DNA of 64,000 nt. Source: Prevotellaceae bacterium UBA2738 (lineage in GTDB: Bacteria > Bacteroidota > Bacteroidia > Bacteroidales > Bacteroidaceae). Position 1 is the stretch's first letter. Every line of letters starts with the position of its first letter. Below, one piece after another: positions 26,123 through 34,770 of this stretch. Made by a program: the position numbers and the translations under genes. Where the stretch lies: the NCBI GenBank assembly GCA_002353585.1, contig DEJW01000040.1, forward strand, positions 54,447 through 118,446, in the 5' to 3' direction. The notes under the pieces are model-generated. The model did no database searches. It had not been told where the DNA came from and saw nothing but the letters and a program-made list of their open reading frames with translations.

Positions 26123-27190
26123 ATGAAAATAGCTATCGACTGCCGACTGATAGGCCAAAGTGGTATTGGCACATTCATAGAGAATGTGGTACACCATATC
26201 GTGGAAACACCCGATATGGAGTTTGTGCTTATTGGCAACAAGGACAGATTAGAACCTTATACCCTTCGTGAGAATTGCACCATTGTGGAGTGCAGCTATC
26301 CGAGTTTCAGCCTAAAAGAACTCTTCTGTTTTCCGACAAAAGAAGTTAACAAGTGCGACGCATTCTTTACGCCTTTCTTCAATATTCCTTTAGGTATTCG
26401 TGTTCCTATATTCTCTATGGTACACGATGTCGTTTTCTTTGATGTAGAGGGCATTTGTTCACCAATAGGAAAACTGATTCGCCGCATATTCATCCAACGT
26501 GCAATAAATATCTCTAAGGCGGTCTTTACCGTAAGTGACTTCTCGCGCCAAAGGATACTGAAACATTTCCACACATCACACAAAATAGTAATAGTACCTA
26601 ATGGCTTAAGCAAGGAACTGCTTGACTATAAAGCCACACATCCAGTCGTAAAAGAGCGTTCAGGAATTGTATACCTTGGAAATATCAAGCGCCATAAAGG
26701 ACTTCTTATCCTATGGAAAGCTTATGAGAGACTTCTTAAGGAAAAACCGAATGCACCTATGCTGACCATCGTAGGAAACATCAATTTCCGAACAAAGGAT
26801 TCCGAGATAATGAAAACAATACAAGCCAACAAGGATAAAATACGTTTATTAGAGAATGCCTCCAATCAGGAGGTTTATAATGCTTTATCACATGCTGTCT
26901 GTTTGGTTTCACCTTCACTATATGAAGGATTTGGCATACCTCCACTAGAGGCTATGAGCCTTGGAACACCTGTCATTATGTCTGACATACCTGTTTATAA
27001 AGAAATTTATGGAGATTTCCCTGTTACCTTTTTTGAGACAGGAAATGCAGAAGACTTATACTCTCATCTTCAACAACTACCTATATCACCCATCAACATA
27101 GACGAGCAGTTGTTATCAATATATCATTATCAAAAAACTGCACACATCATAATAAGAGAAATCCAAGAATTCGTTTGTGAGAATTTTTAA
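26123..27190 (+). CDS. GT4-family glycosyltransferase
   Basis: 355-residue GT-B enzyme. The N-terminus MKIAIDCRLIGQSGIGTFIEN is typical of GT4 mannosyl/rhamnosyl transferases. The C-terminal domain has YLGNIKRHKGLLILWKAYE and CLVSPSLYEGFGIPPLEAMS, with the glutamates expected for donor binding, then VIMSDIPVYKEIYGD. It lies 11 nt after the WbsX gene. Donor sugar not determinable. Confidence 0.9.
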   Translation: MKIAIDCRLIGQSGIGTFIENVVHHIVETPDMEFVLIGNKDRLEPYTLRENCTIVECSYPSFSLKELFCFPTKEVNKCDAFFTPFFNIPLGIRVPIFSMVHDVVFFDVEGICSPIGKLIRRIFIQRAINISKAVFTVSDFSRQRILKHFHTSHKIVIVPNGLSKELLDYKATHPVVKERSGIVYLGNIKRHKGLLILWKAYERLLKEKPNAPMLTIVGNINFRTKDSEIMKTIQANKDKIRLLENASNQEVYNALSHAVCLVSPSLYEGFGIPPLEAMSLGTPVIMSDIPVYKEIYGDFPVTFFETGNAEDLYSHLQQLPISPINIDEQLLSIYHYQKTAHIIIREIQEFVCENF

Positions 27191-27235
27191 CTTTCCTGTT
27201 TTTTATTATAATAAAACTACGGATAATGCCGTTAT

Positions 27236-28360
27236 ATGTATATGAAAGTGGCAATAATACATGAATGGCTCGTAACTGTGGGAGGATCTGATAAGGTTTG
27301 TAAAGCTATCCTTGATATTTTTCCCAATGCGGACATATATACCTTAGTAGCCAAAAAAGAAATATGTGAAGAACTGGGAATTCCTTGGGAAAAAGTGCAT
27401 ACTTCTTTTATTCAAAATATGCCCTTTAGTAAGAGTCACCATAGAACATATTTGCCATTATTTCCTTTAGCAATAGAACAATTTGACCTAAGAGGGTATG
27501 ACGTCATTATATCCTCGTCTCATTGTGTGGCAAAGGGTATATTGAAAAAAGAAAACCAACTTCATATATGCTATTGTCATTCACCTATCCGATATGCATG
27601 GGATATGTATAATGAGTATCTGGAGGGGTCTGGGCTCCAAAAAGGTATAAAGGGATGGTTGGTAAGATATTTGTTACATCGCATCAGAAAATGGGACCTA
27701 TTGAGTAGTTTTAGAGTAAATTATTTTATCAGCAACTCAGACTATGTGGGGAAGAGAATTAAAGAAACATATAGAAGACATTCTACTACCATTCATCCTA
27801 ATATAGACATTTCTCACTTTGAACTTTGCGAAAAAAAGCATGACTATTATTTGGCAAGCAGTCGATTGGTTTCTTACAAGAAGATAGATATCGTCATCGA
27901 AGCTTTCAATCAAATGCCTGACAAGAAACTAATAGTTATCGGTGGGGGACCAGATTTGCAGGCATATCGCAAACTTGCGAAATCCAACATTAACGTAATG
28001 GGATATCAACCCTTTGATGTGCTAAAGGAGAAAATGCAGCACGCAAAAGCCTTCGTATTTGCTGCTGATGAAGATTTTGGAATGATACCCATAGAGGCCG
28101 AGAGTTGTGGAACACCAGTAATAGCTTACGGACATGGAGGTTCTTTGGAAACCGTTTGTGAAGGTAAGACTGGGCTCTTCTTCAAAGAACAAACCGTAGA
28201 ATCTATCATTGATGCTGTGACTCGTTTTGAGAGTATGGGCGAACAACCTTTTTTACCTTCTGATTGCCGCAAATGGGCAGAAGGGTTCTCTGAGGAGCGA
28301 TTTAAAAAAGAAATAAAGGAATTCGTTGAACAGAAATATAGTCTATTTAACTCTTTGTAA
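27236..28360 (+). CDS. GT4-family glycosyltransferase, WbaZ-like
   Basis: 374-residue GT-B enzyme. MKVAIIHEWLVTVGGSDKV at the N-terminus and the C-terminal FVFAADEDFGMIPIEAESCG are characteristic of the WbaZ-like mannosyltransferase branch; VIAYGHGGSLETV follows. ATG at 27236 or 27242. A 45-nt AT-rich gap separates it from the previous gene, the longest within the operon, but no promoter consensus was recognised there. Mannose is a plausible donor (inference from family). Confidence 0.9.
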   Translation: MYMKVAIIHEWLVTVGGSDKVCKAILDIFPNADIYTLVAKKEICEELGIPWEKVHTSFIQNMPFSKSHHRTYLPLFPLAIEQFDLRGYDVIISSSHCVAKGILKKENQLHICYCHSPIRYAWDMYNEYLEGSGLQKGIKGWLVRYLLHRIRKWDLLSSFRVNYFISNSDYVGKRIKETYRRHSTTIHPNIDISHFELCEKKHDYYLASSRLVSYKKIDIVIEAFNQMPDKKLIVIGGGPDLQAYRKLAKSNINVMGYQPFDVLKEKMQHAKAFVFAADEDFGMIPIEAESCGTPVIAYGHGGSLETVCEGKTGLFFKEQTVESIIDAVTRFESMGEQPFLPSDCRKWAEGFSEERFKKEIKEFVEQKYSLFNSL

Positions 28361-28364
28361 TTAG

Positions 28365-28973
28365 ATGTACAGATATATAAAAAGACTTATTGATATCGTA
28401 ATATCCATTATCGGACTGATAATTGTTGTACCCATTTGCATCTTGGTTAAAATCAGTTTTATGTGTATGGGAGATAATCATAGTATTTTCTTTAAACAAC
28501 AGCGTATTGGCAAAGATGGAAAACCATTTATGATATATAAATTTCGCTCTATGGTGTACAATGCCGAAGAACTCTTAGAAGAAATATTAAAAAAAGAGCA
28601 ATATAGAAAAGACTGGATTGAAAACCAAAAGTTGGAAGAAGATCCTCGTATTACTTACATGGGAGCATTTCTTAGGAAATCATCCTTGGATGAATTGCCA
28701 CAATTACTGAATGTGTTAAAAGGTGAAATGTCTATCGTAGGACCAAGACCATTGGTAGAAGGAGAACTGGAGGAGCATGGTGGTTCTAAGATATACTGGA
28801 AAGAAAAACCTGGCATCACTGGATGGTGGGGATGTAATGGAAGATCAAACATTGATTATGAACAACGCCTAGAAATGGAATATTATTACATCCGTAATAT
28901 ATCATTTAAACTGGATATGATTTGTATCTTTAAAACAATAACAGCAGTAGTTAGTAGTAAAGGAGCTGTTTAA
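28365..28973 (+). CDS. Initiating undecaprenyl-phosphate sugar phosphotransferase
   Basis: Bacterial sugar transferase (PF02397) of 202 residues, the short PglC/WcaJ C-terminal type: one membrane segment near residues 13-32, then FFKQQRIGKDGKPFMIYKFRSM, RKSSLDELPQLLNVLKGEMS, IVGPRPLVEGE and PGITGWWGCNGRS. It loads the first sugar-1-phosphate onto undecaprenyl phosphate at the cytoplasmic face, starting the repeat unit assembled by the upstream transferases. Located at the end of the glycan operon, as often in Bacteroidota. Confidence 0.93.
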   Translation: MYRYIKRLIDIVISIIGLIIVVPICILVKISFMCMGDNHSIFFKQQRIGKDGKPFMIYKFRSMVYNAEELLEEILKKEQYRKDWIENQKLEEDPRITYMGAFLRKSSLDELPQLLNVLKGEMSIVGPRPLVEGELEEHGGSKIYWKEKPGITGWWGCNGRSNIDYEQRLEMEYYYIRNISFKLDMICIFKTITAVVSSKGAV

Positions 28974-29019
28974 CATTTTGCCGGATTTACGAAACCCTTA
29001 GAAATATTTATTATCCCCT

Positions 29020-30165
29020 TTGAACTCTTCAAACTTTACAAAATGGGTTGCCTGCTGGGGCAATGCAACATCGATAACTGACCGCAAGGAGTGTGTGTAT
29101 GCTAAGGACATCACTCTGCGATATCCTATATATATGCCTTTCGCTGGCAGCAAACTGCGTCTGCGTTTCTCTAACCTTACAGGCACTGAACCTGTGACAT
29201 TAAGTAAAATAAGCATCAGGAGAATGGCAAAGGGTGAAAACTTCATAAAACTTTTGCCACAGACCATTCTTCCTGACAAGGAGGTTACAAGTGAGGAGGT
29301 GGAGTGCACCATTAATGCTGGCGATACCATCGAGGTAAGCATATACCTTGCCGACTGCACTCAGATGAATGCCGGCACACTCATTACTGGTCCGCTATCC
29401 AAGGGACAGTATGCCTACGGCAACTTTGCCGAGGCAGAGGAACTTCCACTTGACCTCTCTCGCCACACCAACTGGTTCTATTTCCTGAATACTATCGACA
29501 TTCTTACCGAGGAGAAGAACCATGCCCTCGTTTGCTATGGTGACTCTATTACGGCACAAAGCTGGCCTGACTATCTCACCTTGCGTGCGCGCGAGAACAA
29601 TTATAATAATGTGGCTATCATTCGCCGTGCCGTCAGTGGCACACGTATTCTGCGCCAGTATGACTGCATCACCTATCAGGCTTACGGACTGAAGGGCGCC
29701 ACCCGTTTCCCTATAGAGATGGACGTGGCAGGGGCATCTGCCGTTATCATACAGCATGGCATCAACGACATCATACACCCTGTGGGCACTGATGTCAACC
29801 CCTTCCGCCCCTGGAGTGACATGCCTACACTTGAAGACCTGGAAAAAGGCACCAAGGAGATATATGTTGACTATATACGCAACCACCCTGAACTCAAGCA
29901 CCTGAAGGTATATAGTGGCACGCTGCTGCCTATTTATGGTTGGCGTACATATAACGAGGAGCGCGACAGACTGCGCGTAGCCTTCAACGAATGGCTGAGA
30001 ACATCTGAAATATTCGACGGATGTGTGGATTTTGATAAGGCTCTATGCGACCCAGACCATCCACTATGCTTTGCTCCTGGTTTTGACTCGGGTGACCATC
30101 TGCACCCATCGGAAAAGGCCTACAATGCAATGGCTGGCGCTGTGCCTGCAGAACTTTTACAATAA
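29020..30165 (+). CDS. SGNH/GDSL hydrolase with a TTG start
   Basis: 381-residue SGNH hydrolase. The N-terminal 140 residues form a beta-rich domain (WVACWGNATSITDRKECVYAKDITLRYP); the catalytic domain follows with block I VCYGDSITAQSW, block III QHGINDI and block V SGDHLHPSEKAYN, so Ser, Asn, Asp and His are all present. Likely an esterase or deacetylase; no signal peptide is visible. The frame is closed upstream by TAG at 28999-29001 and has no ATG before residue 39 or so; TTG at 29020 is the only start that keeps the conserved WVACWGN region. It lies 46 nt after the sugar transferase and may modify the glycan (inference). Closer in composition to the chromosome than to the AT-rich operon. 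Confidence 0.85.
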   Translation: MNSSNFTKWVACWGNATSITDRKECVYAKDITLRYPIYMPFAGSKLRLRFSNLTGTEPVTLSKISIRRMAKGENFIKLLPQTILPDKEVTSEEVECTINAGDTIEVSIYLADCTQMNAGTLITGPLSKGQYAYGNFAEAEELPLDLSRHTNWFYFLNTIDILTEEKNHALVCYGDSITAQSWPDYLTLRARENNYNNVAIIRRAVSGTRILRQYDCITYQAYGLKGATRFPIEMDVAGASAVIIQHGINDIIHPVGTDVNPFRPWSDMPTLEDLEKGTKEIYVDYIRNHPELKHLKVYSGTLLPIYGWRTYNEERDRLRVAFNEWLRTSEIFDGCVDFDKALCDPDHPLCFAPGFDSGDHLHPSEKAYNAMAGAVPAELLQ

Positions 30166-30166
30166 C

Positions 30167-30206
30167 AAAAAAGGCTAACGTTCAAAATCGCACGTTAGCC
30201 TTTTTG
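30167..30206. terminator. Bidirectional terminator between convergent operons
   Basis: AAAAAGGCTAACGT and ACGTTAGCCTTTTT form a 14-bp stem with A and T tracts on both sides, serving the polysaccharide/SGNH unit and the opposing barrel operon. Confidence 0.92.
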
Positions 30207-30213
30207 ATTCTTA

Positions 30214-32775
30214 TCAATCCTCAGCAACTGCTTCGCTTGACGGGGTATCTTCTTCTGAATTGTACTGTTCACCGTTTGGTTTGCTCTTCTTTGGCTTGTT
30301 ATTGCCAAATGACCACGTAACCGTGAAGTTAAACTTGCGTGAGTGACGCCAGTTCTCGCTGTACTGCCAGAAAGTGTCGCTGCTCGTCTCGCTCTTCTGT
30401 TTGCGTGAATTGAGCAGGTCACGACAGTTCATGGCAATAGTCAGTTTCTTGTTCATGAAACTCTTGCGCACTCCGAGGTCTATGCCGTAGTTAGGACGGC
30501 GCTCGCCCTGCGTTATCACACGCTTTGAGCGGTAGTTTGCCTTCAGCTGAACGGAGATGTCATAAGGCAACGTAACATTTGCCTGCACCCGGGCGTTCCA
30601 TGAGAAACGGCTCTCGCTATCGCCGCTGACCGTTATTTCCTGCCCCATCAGCGGGTCGGTAAGTGTATAGTTAAAGGCATTCAACTTGTAATAGAAAGCA
30701 CTCGCCGTGGTAGTCAGTTCCAAACGCCTGCCTATCTTGTTCTTCAGCGTCATCTCCATACCTGAGTTTATGCGCTTTGAGAGATTCATGTTTGTCTGGA
30801 ATGTTCTCAGGTCACCGTCTATCATATATTTTACTGACTGTATAACGTCTGTTGTAGGACGATAGTAGGCTGACAGCAGCAGTGAGTGGTTGTCCCATGT
30901 GTGCAGGTAGTTGAACTGGTAGGAGAAACTGAATTCTGGGGTAAGCTGGGGGTTACCGAATGTGACCGTAGATGCGTTGCGCGTATTCATAAACGAGTTA
31001 AGCTGACCTCCCCACGGACGGCGCAAGCGGCGTGTCACGTTCACCTGCAACTGGTCACGCTCCGACAACTGATAGGAAAGGAACAAAGAGGGGAAAAGCT
31101 CGAAAAAGTCTTTCTTGAACGGCTGCGTACCCTTCTTGCCAGCCTCACTGCTGCTGCCTGCTGCTTCTGGGTGGTCCTGGTAATAATCATACGACTCGGT
31201 GTTTACCTTCCAGTATTCGCCACGCAGTCCTCCCATCACTCCAAACTTGCCAAACTTCATCGTTATATTGGCATAGAAAGCATGGGTGTCCATATCATAT
31301 TTGAAACGGTTGTAATAATCTACATCGGGTGCCAAACCTTCTCCATCGTAGTTGTCACTCTTCCATGCCTCCTGAGGAGTATTTTCACGATTAAATCGTG
31401 CATTATAGCCCGTCTGCAACGTAAATCTGTCAGACAGTTTGTTCTCGTAGTCCAACTTCAGCTCGGTGTTTTTTGTGCGTACATTCATCGGCTTAAACTG
31501 ATAGCTCGCCGTCTCTTGCTTAAAAGGGTCGCTATATGTGGTACGATCCTGATAGCGGTTATCATTGTCGGCAGCCCAGCGGTTATGGCTCAGTGTGAAG
31601 TCTATGAAGTGAGTATCACTGAAGTTGTGCTTGTAGCCAAACTCCACATTCACCATATTCATATTGTTTCTGCCCGTAGTGCTGCGGTTCAGGATGTGGG
31701 TTTCCTCTGTTACGAGGTCTGGTGCTGTGCCCACATAGTTGCCGTAATGGTAGGGAGTGACGGCACGGCTGTTGGTACCGCCGTGCATGAACATGCCTGA
31801 GAGCGAGAGGTCATCCTTCTTTGAGGCGTGGAAGGTCAGGCCTGCACGGGTAAAGAGAATGTTTCCGCGCTGGTCGGTCACCGCTTCTGAGTTCTGGTAA
31901 CCTGTCTTCACTCCGCTTGAGAAGAAGTCCTGCTCTGTACGCGCTCCACTCTCGTCCTCGCGGTGGCGGTAGCCTATGCTCATATAGGTGTCAATCCACT
32001 TTGAACTGGTGTTGAGGTTTACGCTCGTGTTGGCACCTCCCACGCTGTTGGCACCCACCTGCACCGAACCATAATAGCCTGCCTTGCGGTCACGCTTCAG
32101 TATTATATTGATGATGCCCGAGCTTCCCTCGGCTGAGAACTTTGCCGAGGGGTTGTCTATCACCTCTATCCTGTCGATGCTTTCGGCTGGTATCTGCTGT
32201 AGTATCGTGCCACGGTTGTCGCTGGTCAGTCCGCTCGACTTACCGTTTATCCACACCTCAACGCTGGTACTGCCGCGCAGTGATATGTTTCCGTCGTTAT
32301 CCACCTCCACCGAGGGTATGTTCTCAAGTGCCTCGGATGCCGATGCTCCTATGTTTGAAAGGTCGTTTGACACATCGTAGGTCTTGCGGTCAACCTCCAG
32401 CTTTACTGACGACTGCTGTCCTACCACCGTCACCTCGCTGAGTTGGTTGCCGTCCTCGCCCATGTGCACCTTACCTATATTTACAGTAGAGTTTCCCTTA
32501 TGCAGATTTACCTGCCTTGTTATGCTTTTGTAGCCTACGAACGACATCTGCACGTCATACTTGCCGTAGGGCAGTCCCGATACTGAGAAACCTCCCGACA
32601 TATCGGTCACGGTGCCCTTTACCACTTTGCTCTGCCCTGCCTTGCTTACCTTCACGGTGACGTATGAGAGAGGTTCCTTGCTCTCCCCGTCCTCCACCTT
32701 GCCCTTTACGGTGCCCTGGGCACTCATCGTTATGGCAACGGCAAGCATTGCTATTATACTGATTATCCTGTTCAT
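30214..32775 (-). CDS. TonB-dependent-receptor-like outer-membrane barrel (PF14905)
   Basis: 853-residue outer-membrane protein. Signal peptide ending at TMSAQ, a carboxypeptidase-like regulatory domain (GTVKGKVEDGESKEPLSYVT to about residue 110), a TonB plug (residues about 115-240, SEVTVVGQQSSVKLEVDRKT and IEVIDNPSAKFSAEGSSGII), and a long beta-barrel of the outer-membrane beta-barrel 3 family. There is no SusD partner, so it is not a SusCD pair. It is the last gene of a three-gene minus-strand operon after a nitroreductase-like lipoprotein and a YARHG protein (37 and 30 nt gaps). Substrate unknown; peptides or metal complexes are possible. Confidence 0.92.
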   Translation of the reverse strand: MNRIISIIAMLAVAITMSAQGTVKGKVEDGESKEPLSYVTVKVSKAGQSKVVKGTVTDMSGGFSVSGLPYGKYDVQMSFVGYKSITRQVNLHKGNSTVNIGKVHMGEDGNQLSEVTVVGQQSSVKLEVDRKTYDVSNDLSNIGASASEALENIPSVEVDNDGNISLRGSTSVEVWINGKSSGLTSDNRGTILQQIPAESIDRIEVIDNPSAKFSAEGSSGIINIILKRDRKAGYYGSVQVGANSVGGANTSVNLNTSSKWIDTYMSIGYRHREDESGARTEQDFFSSGVKTGYQNSEAVTDQRGNILFTRAGLTFHASKKDDLSLSGMFMHGGTNSRAVTPYHYGNYVGTAPDLVTEETHILNRSTTGRNNMNMVNVEFGYKHNFSDTHFIDFTLSHNRWAADNDNRYQDRTTYSDPFKQETASYQFKPMNVRTKNTELKLDYENKLSDRFTLQTGYNARFNRENTPQEAWKSDNYDGEGLAPDVDYYNRFKYDMDTHAFYANITMKFGKFGVMGGLRGEYWKVNTESYDYYQDHPEAAGSSSEAGKKGTQPFKKDFFELFPSLFLSYQLSERDQLQVNVTRRLRRPWGGQLNSFMNTRNASTVTFGNPQLTPEFSFSYQFNYLHTWDNHSLLLSAYYRPTTDVIQSVKYMIDGDLRTFQTNMNLSKRINSGMEMTLKNKIGRRLELTTTASAFYYKLNAFNYTLTDPLMGQEITVSGDSESRFSWNARVQANVTLPYDISVQLKANYRSKRVITQGERRPNYGIDLGVRKSFMNKKLTIAMNCRDLLNSRKQKSETSSDTFWQYSENWRHSRKFNFTVTWSFGNNKPKKSKPNGEQYNSEEDTPSSEAVAED

Positions 32776-32811
32776 GTTGTTGCCTATGATGCTATCCCTT
32801 AATCAAAAGCC

Positions 32812-33513
32812 TTACTGCTTGGGGTAGCCTACAGGGTTATTGAGTATAGGCAGCTGGTTGTCTGTCAGTTTGAGTGCCTGCTTCAGTGCAGCCTTGTCCA
32901 TCGTTGCGCGTGGCACGGTAACGAGGTTGGCGGCGGCACAATACAGACATATATTCTGTGAAACGTAGCCTGCGTCCATGTTGGCAAGCGGTTCTGACTT
33001 GCTGCGGTCTGATGACAGACGCTCTGGATAGCGTGAGAGGTCGGCTATCATTACAAGGAACACAGGTGCCGCTACCTGCTGGTTGCCTGCTACGGCTGGG
33101 CGGATGTCTTCGGTAGTTATACGCTGTAGCTGGTTCTGCCTTGCATCGTAAAGGTAGGCACCGTTTTCCATGCAAACATATACATCTATGTCCTGGGCAT
33201 TTACGGCTGACGGAGCGGTACGCTTGCCATTATCACGGTTAACGCCGTTAGCAGCCCACAGTAGTGACGAGAGGTCTTCAAGCGAGAGTTGCTCGTCAGC
33301 AAACTCACGCCCCGACTGACGGTTGCCGAATGCCTGCATCAGAGTGGCAGGGAGAGTCTTGTCAGCCTCCTTCAGTGTTATCACGTTGCCGTCAGGTATT
33401 ACCGTGACGGTCTTCTCTACATTTGCCCCTTTTGAGTCCTTTGTATTAGCACATGCAGTAAACGACATAGCGCATGCTACGCTTACGATAAGTGTTGATA
33501 ATGTCCTTTTCAT
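32812..33513 (-). CDS. Nitroreductase-family (SagB/ThcOx-like) lipoprotein
   Basis: 233 residues with a lipoprotein signal (SFTAC, Cys21) followed by a nitroreductase fold: FGNRQSGREFADEQLSLEDLSSLLWAANGVN is the FMN-binding start of SagB/ThcOx-type oxidases, and the C-terminal MDAGYVSQNICLYCAAANL is typical of the dimer-interface helix. An exported, lipid-anchored flavin enzyme is unusual but recurrent in Bacteroidota. Substrate unknown. It sits between the YARHG gene and the barrel gene in one operon. Confidence 0.88.
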   Translation of the reverse strand: MKRTLSTLIVSVACAMSFTACANTKDSKGANVEKTVTVIPDGNVITLKEADKTLPATLMQAFGNRQSGREFADEQLSLEDLSSLLWAANGVNRDNGKRTAPSAVNAQDIDVYVCMENGAYLYDARQNQLQRITTEDIRPAVAGNQQVAAPVFLVMIADLSRYPERLSSDRSKSEPLANMDAGYVSQNICLYCAAANLVTVPRATMDKAALKQALKLTDNQLPILNNPVGYPKQ

Positions 33514-33543
33514 TTCCTTTTTTATTTTTGTGTTGTTAATATG

Positions 33544-34659
33544 TTACTTGCCTTCGTTTATCATTTGCCACTCTCGTGGAGTGAAGTCGGCTGTGGACGC
33601 TTGCCACTGCGGGTCGGGCATATACCACCAAAGGCTGGAAAAATACTTCTGAAGTTTCTTGTCTTTGAACACGTAGCCTCTGTTGGCATAAGGCAGATTG
33701 CGCAGAACCCTCTTGTTAGGTTTCTTATCCATAAAACCCCAGAAGACAAAGTGTTGTCCACGATCATAGTATTCACCAAGTTTACTATGGTCACCATAAA
33801 GAATATCAGCAGCGGTGAAGTTGATGTTGTCACAGGGAATAAAATTCTTGGAGTGCCAAACGAGAGTTGCATTGCGCAGTGCCACTTCAAGCAGTTCTCC
33901 GTCATAGCGCTGTTTCACTTTGCGCATCTTACCTGTGCCTTCTATCTTAAAAGGAGCAGAGGTGAAGAGAGAATCATTGAAACAGAAGTGCTTAGCAGTG
34001 TTTTCTGCCTTTATACGAAGGGTGAAGTCGTCTATCTGCTTGTTCTGCCAACGCATGGCAGGTTTGAGCCAATAAGGAACCTCGAAAGCGCGCCACACTC
34101 CGTATGACATACGATAACGATAGGTATGGTGGATAGTGTTCAATCCCTCATGGAAAGGGGCCTCAAAATAATAAGCATAAGAGAAACCTATTACACTATC
34201 GGTCTTGGCATCATAGAGATTATGGGAACCAGAAAAGTCCATTCCATCGGTAGTTTTCCATTTGCTTAGGTCAAGCGGTTTGAAGTCTGTTGGCTGTTCA
34301 TAGATTGAAGCCACTACAGCATTCTTGTAGGTGAGCACCTTATCATTCATCACCACGGTAAAATCTTTAATATAAGGATGTTTGCCTGATGGGTCAAGTT
34401 TTGCGGTGTCGTTATAAGGAGCACAAGCCTCAAAACCTACCTGCACAGTCTTTGCTTTACCATGATTCATCATTTCATACAACACATCGACGGTAGCATA
34501 GCCATCATCACCAAGGTTGATAGTGAGCACTTCCTTGGCTATACTGATATTGGTTTCATGTATTGGCGTGAGTTCGTTACCGTTTACGAAAAACACTCCG
34601 TCATTGCCCATTGCCACTGTGGCGATAAGGCACATAATTGTAGTAAAAAACTTTCTCAT
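33544..34659 (-). CDS. Secreted YARHG-domain protein
   Basis: 371 residues from the ATG at 34659: signal peptide MRKFFTTIMCLIATVAMGNDG, a beta-rich region of about 300 residues (FEACAPYNDTAKLDPSGKH; YRYRMSYGVWRAFEVPYWLKP), and a C-terminal YARHG domain (PF13308) with RNLPYANRGYVFKDKKLQKYFSS and WWYMPDPQ. YARHG is thought to be an extracellular peptidoglycan- or surface-associated module of unknown role. The upstream in-frame ATG at 34743 is rejected because the minus-strand TACCTTTG box at 34678-34685 lies between the two. First gene of the operon with the nitroreductase-like and barrel genes. Confidence 0.85.
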   Translation of the reverse strand: MRKFFTTIMCLIATVAMGNDGVFFVNGNELTPIHETNISIAKEVLTINLGDDGYATVDVLYEMMNHGKAKTVQVGFEACAPYNDTAKLDPSGKHPYIKDFTVVMNDKVLTYKNAVVASIYEQPTDFKPLDLSKWKTTDGMDFSGSHNLYDAKTDSVIGFSYAYYFEAPFHEGLNTIHHTYRYRMSYGVWRAFEVPYWLKPAMRWQNKQIDDFTLRIKAENTAKHFCFNDSLFTSAPFKIEGTGKMRKVKQRYDGELLEVALRNATLVWHSKNFIPCDNINFTAADILYGDHSKLGEYYDRGQHFVFWGFMDKKPNKRVLRNLPYANRGYVFKDKKLQKYFSSLWWYMPDPQWQASTADFTPREWQMINEGK

Positions 34660-34677
34660 AAAATCTAATTCTTGGTG

Positions 34678-34685
34678 CAAAGGTA
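34678..34685 (-). promoter_or_regulatory. Probable -7 element of the YARHG operon
   Basis: Minus-strand TACCTTTG, 18 nt before the ATG at 34659; the -33 element is weak. It decides the start of the YARHG gene. Confidence 0.6.
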
Positions 34686-34704
34686 CAAATAATAGTTGAA
34701 AGTT

Positions 34705-34735
34705 GAGAGTTTCTTCATTTATTTTTGTACCTTTG
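34705..34735 (+). promoter_or_regulatory. Promoter of the AICAR transformylase gene
   Basis: TACCTTTG at 34728-34735 with a degenerate TTGA about 21 nt upstream; the ATG is at 34771. Confidence 0.6.
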
Positions 34736-34770
34736 CAAAGCAAAACAAGAAATCATAAAACTAAATAACA

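Noticed and set aside
30886..31800. 304-codon plus-strand frame inside the barrel gene
   Set aside because: Antisense to the PF14905 barrel gene, with no start context or recognisable domain.
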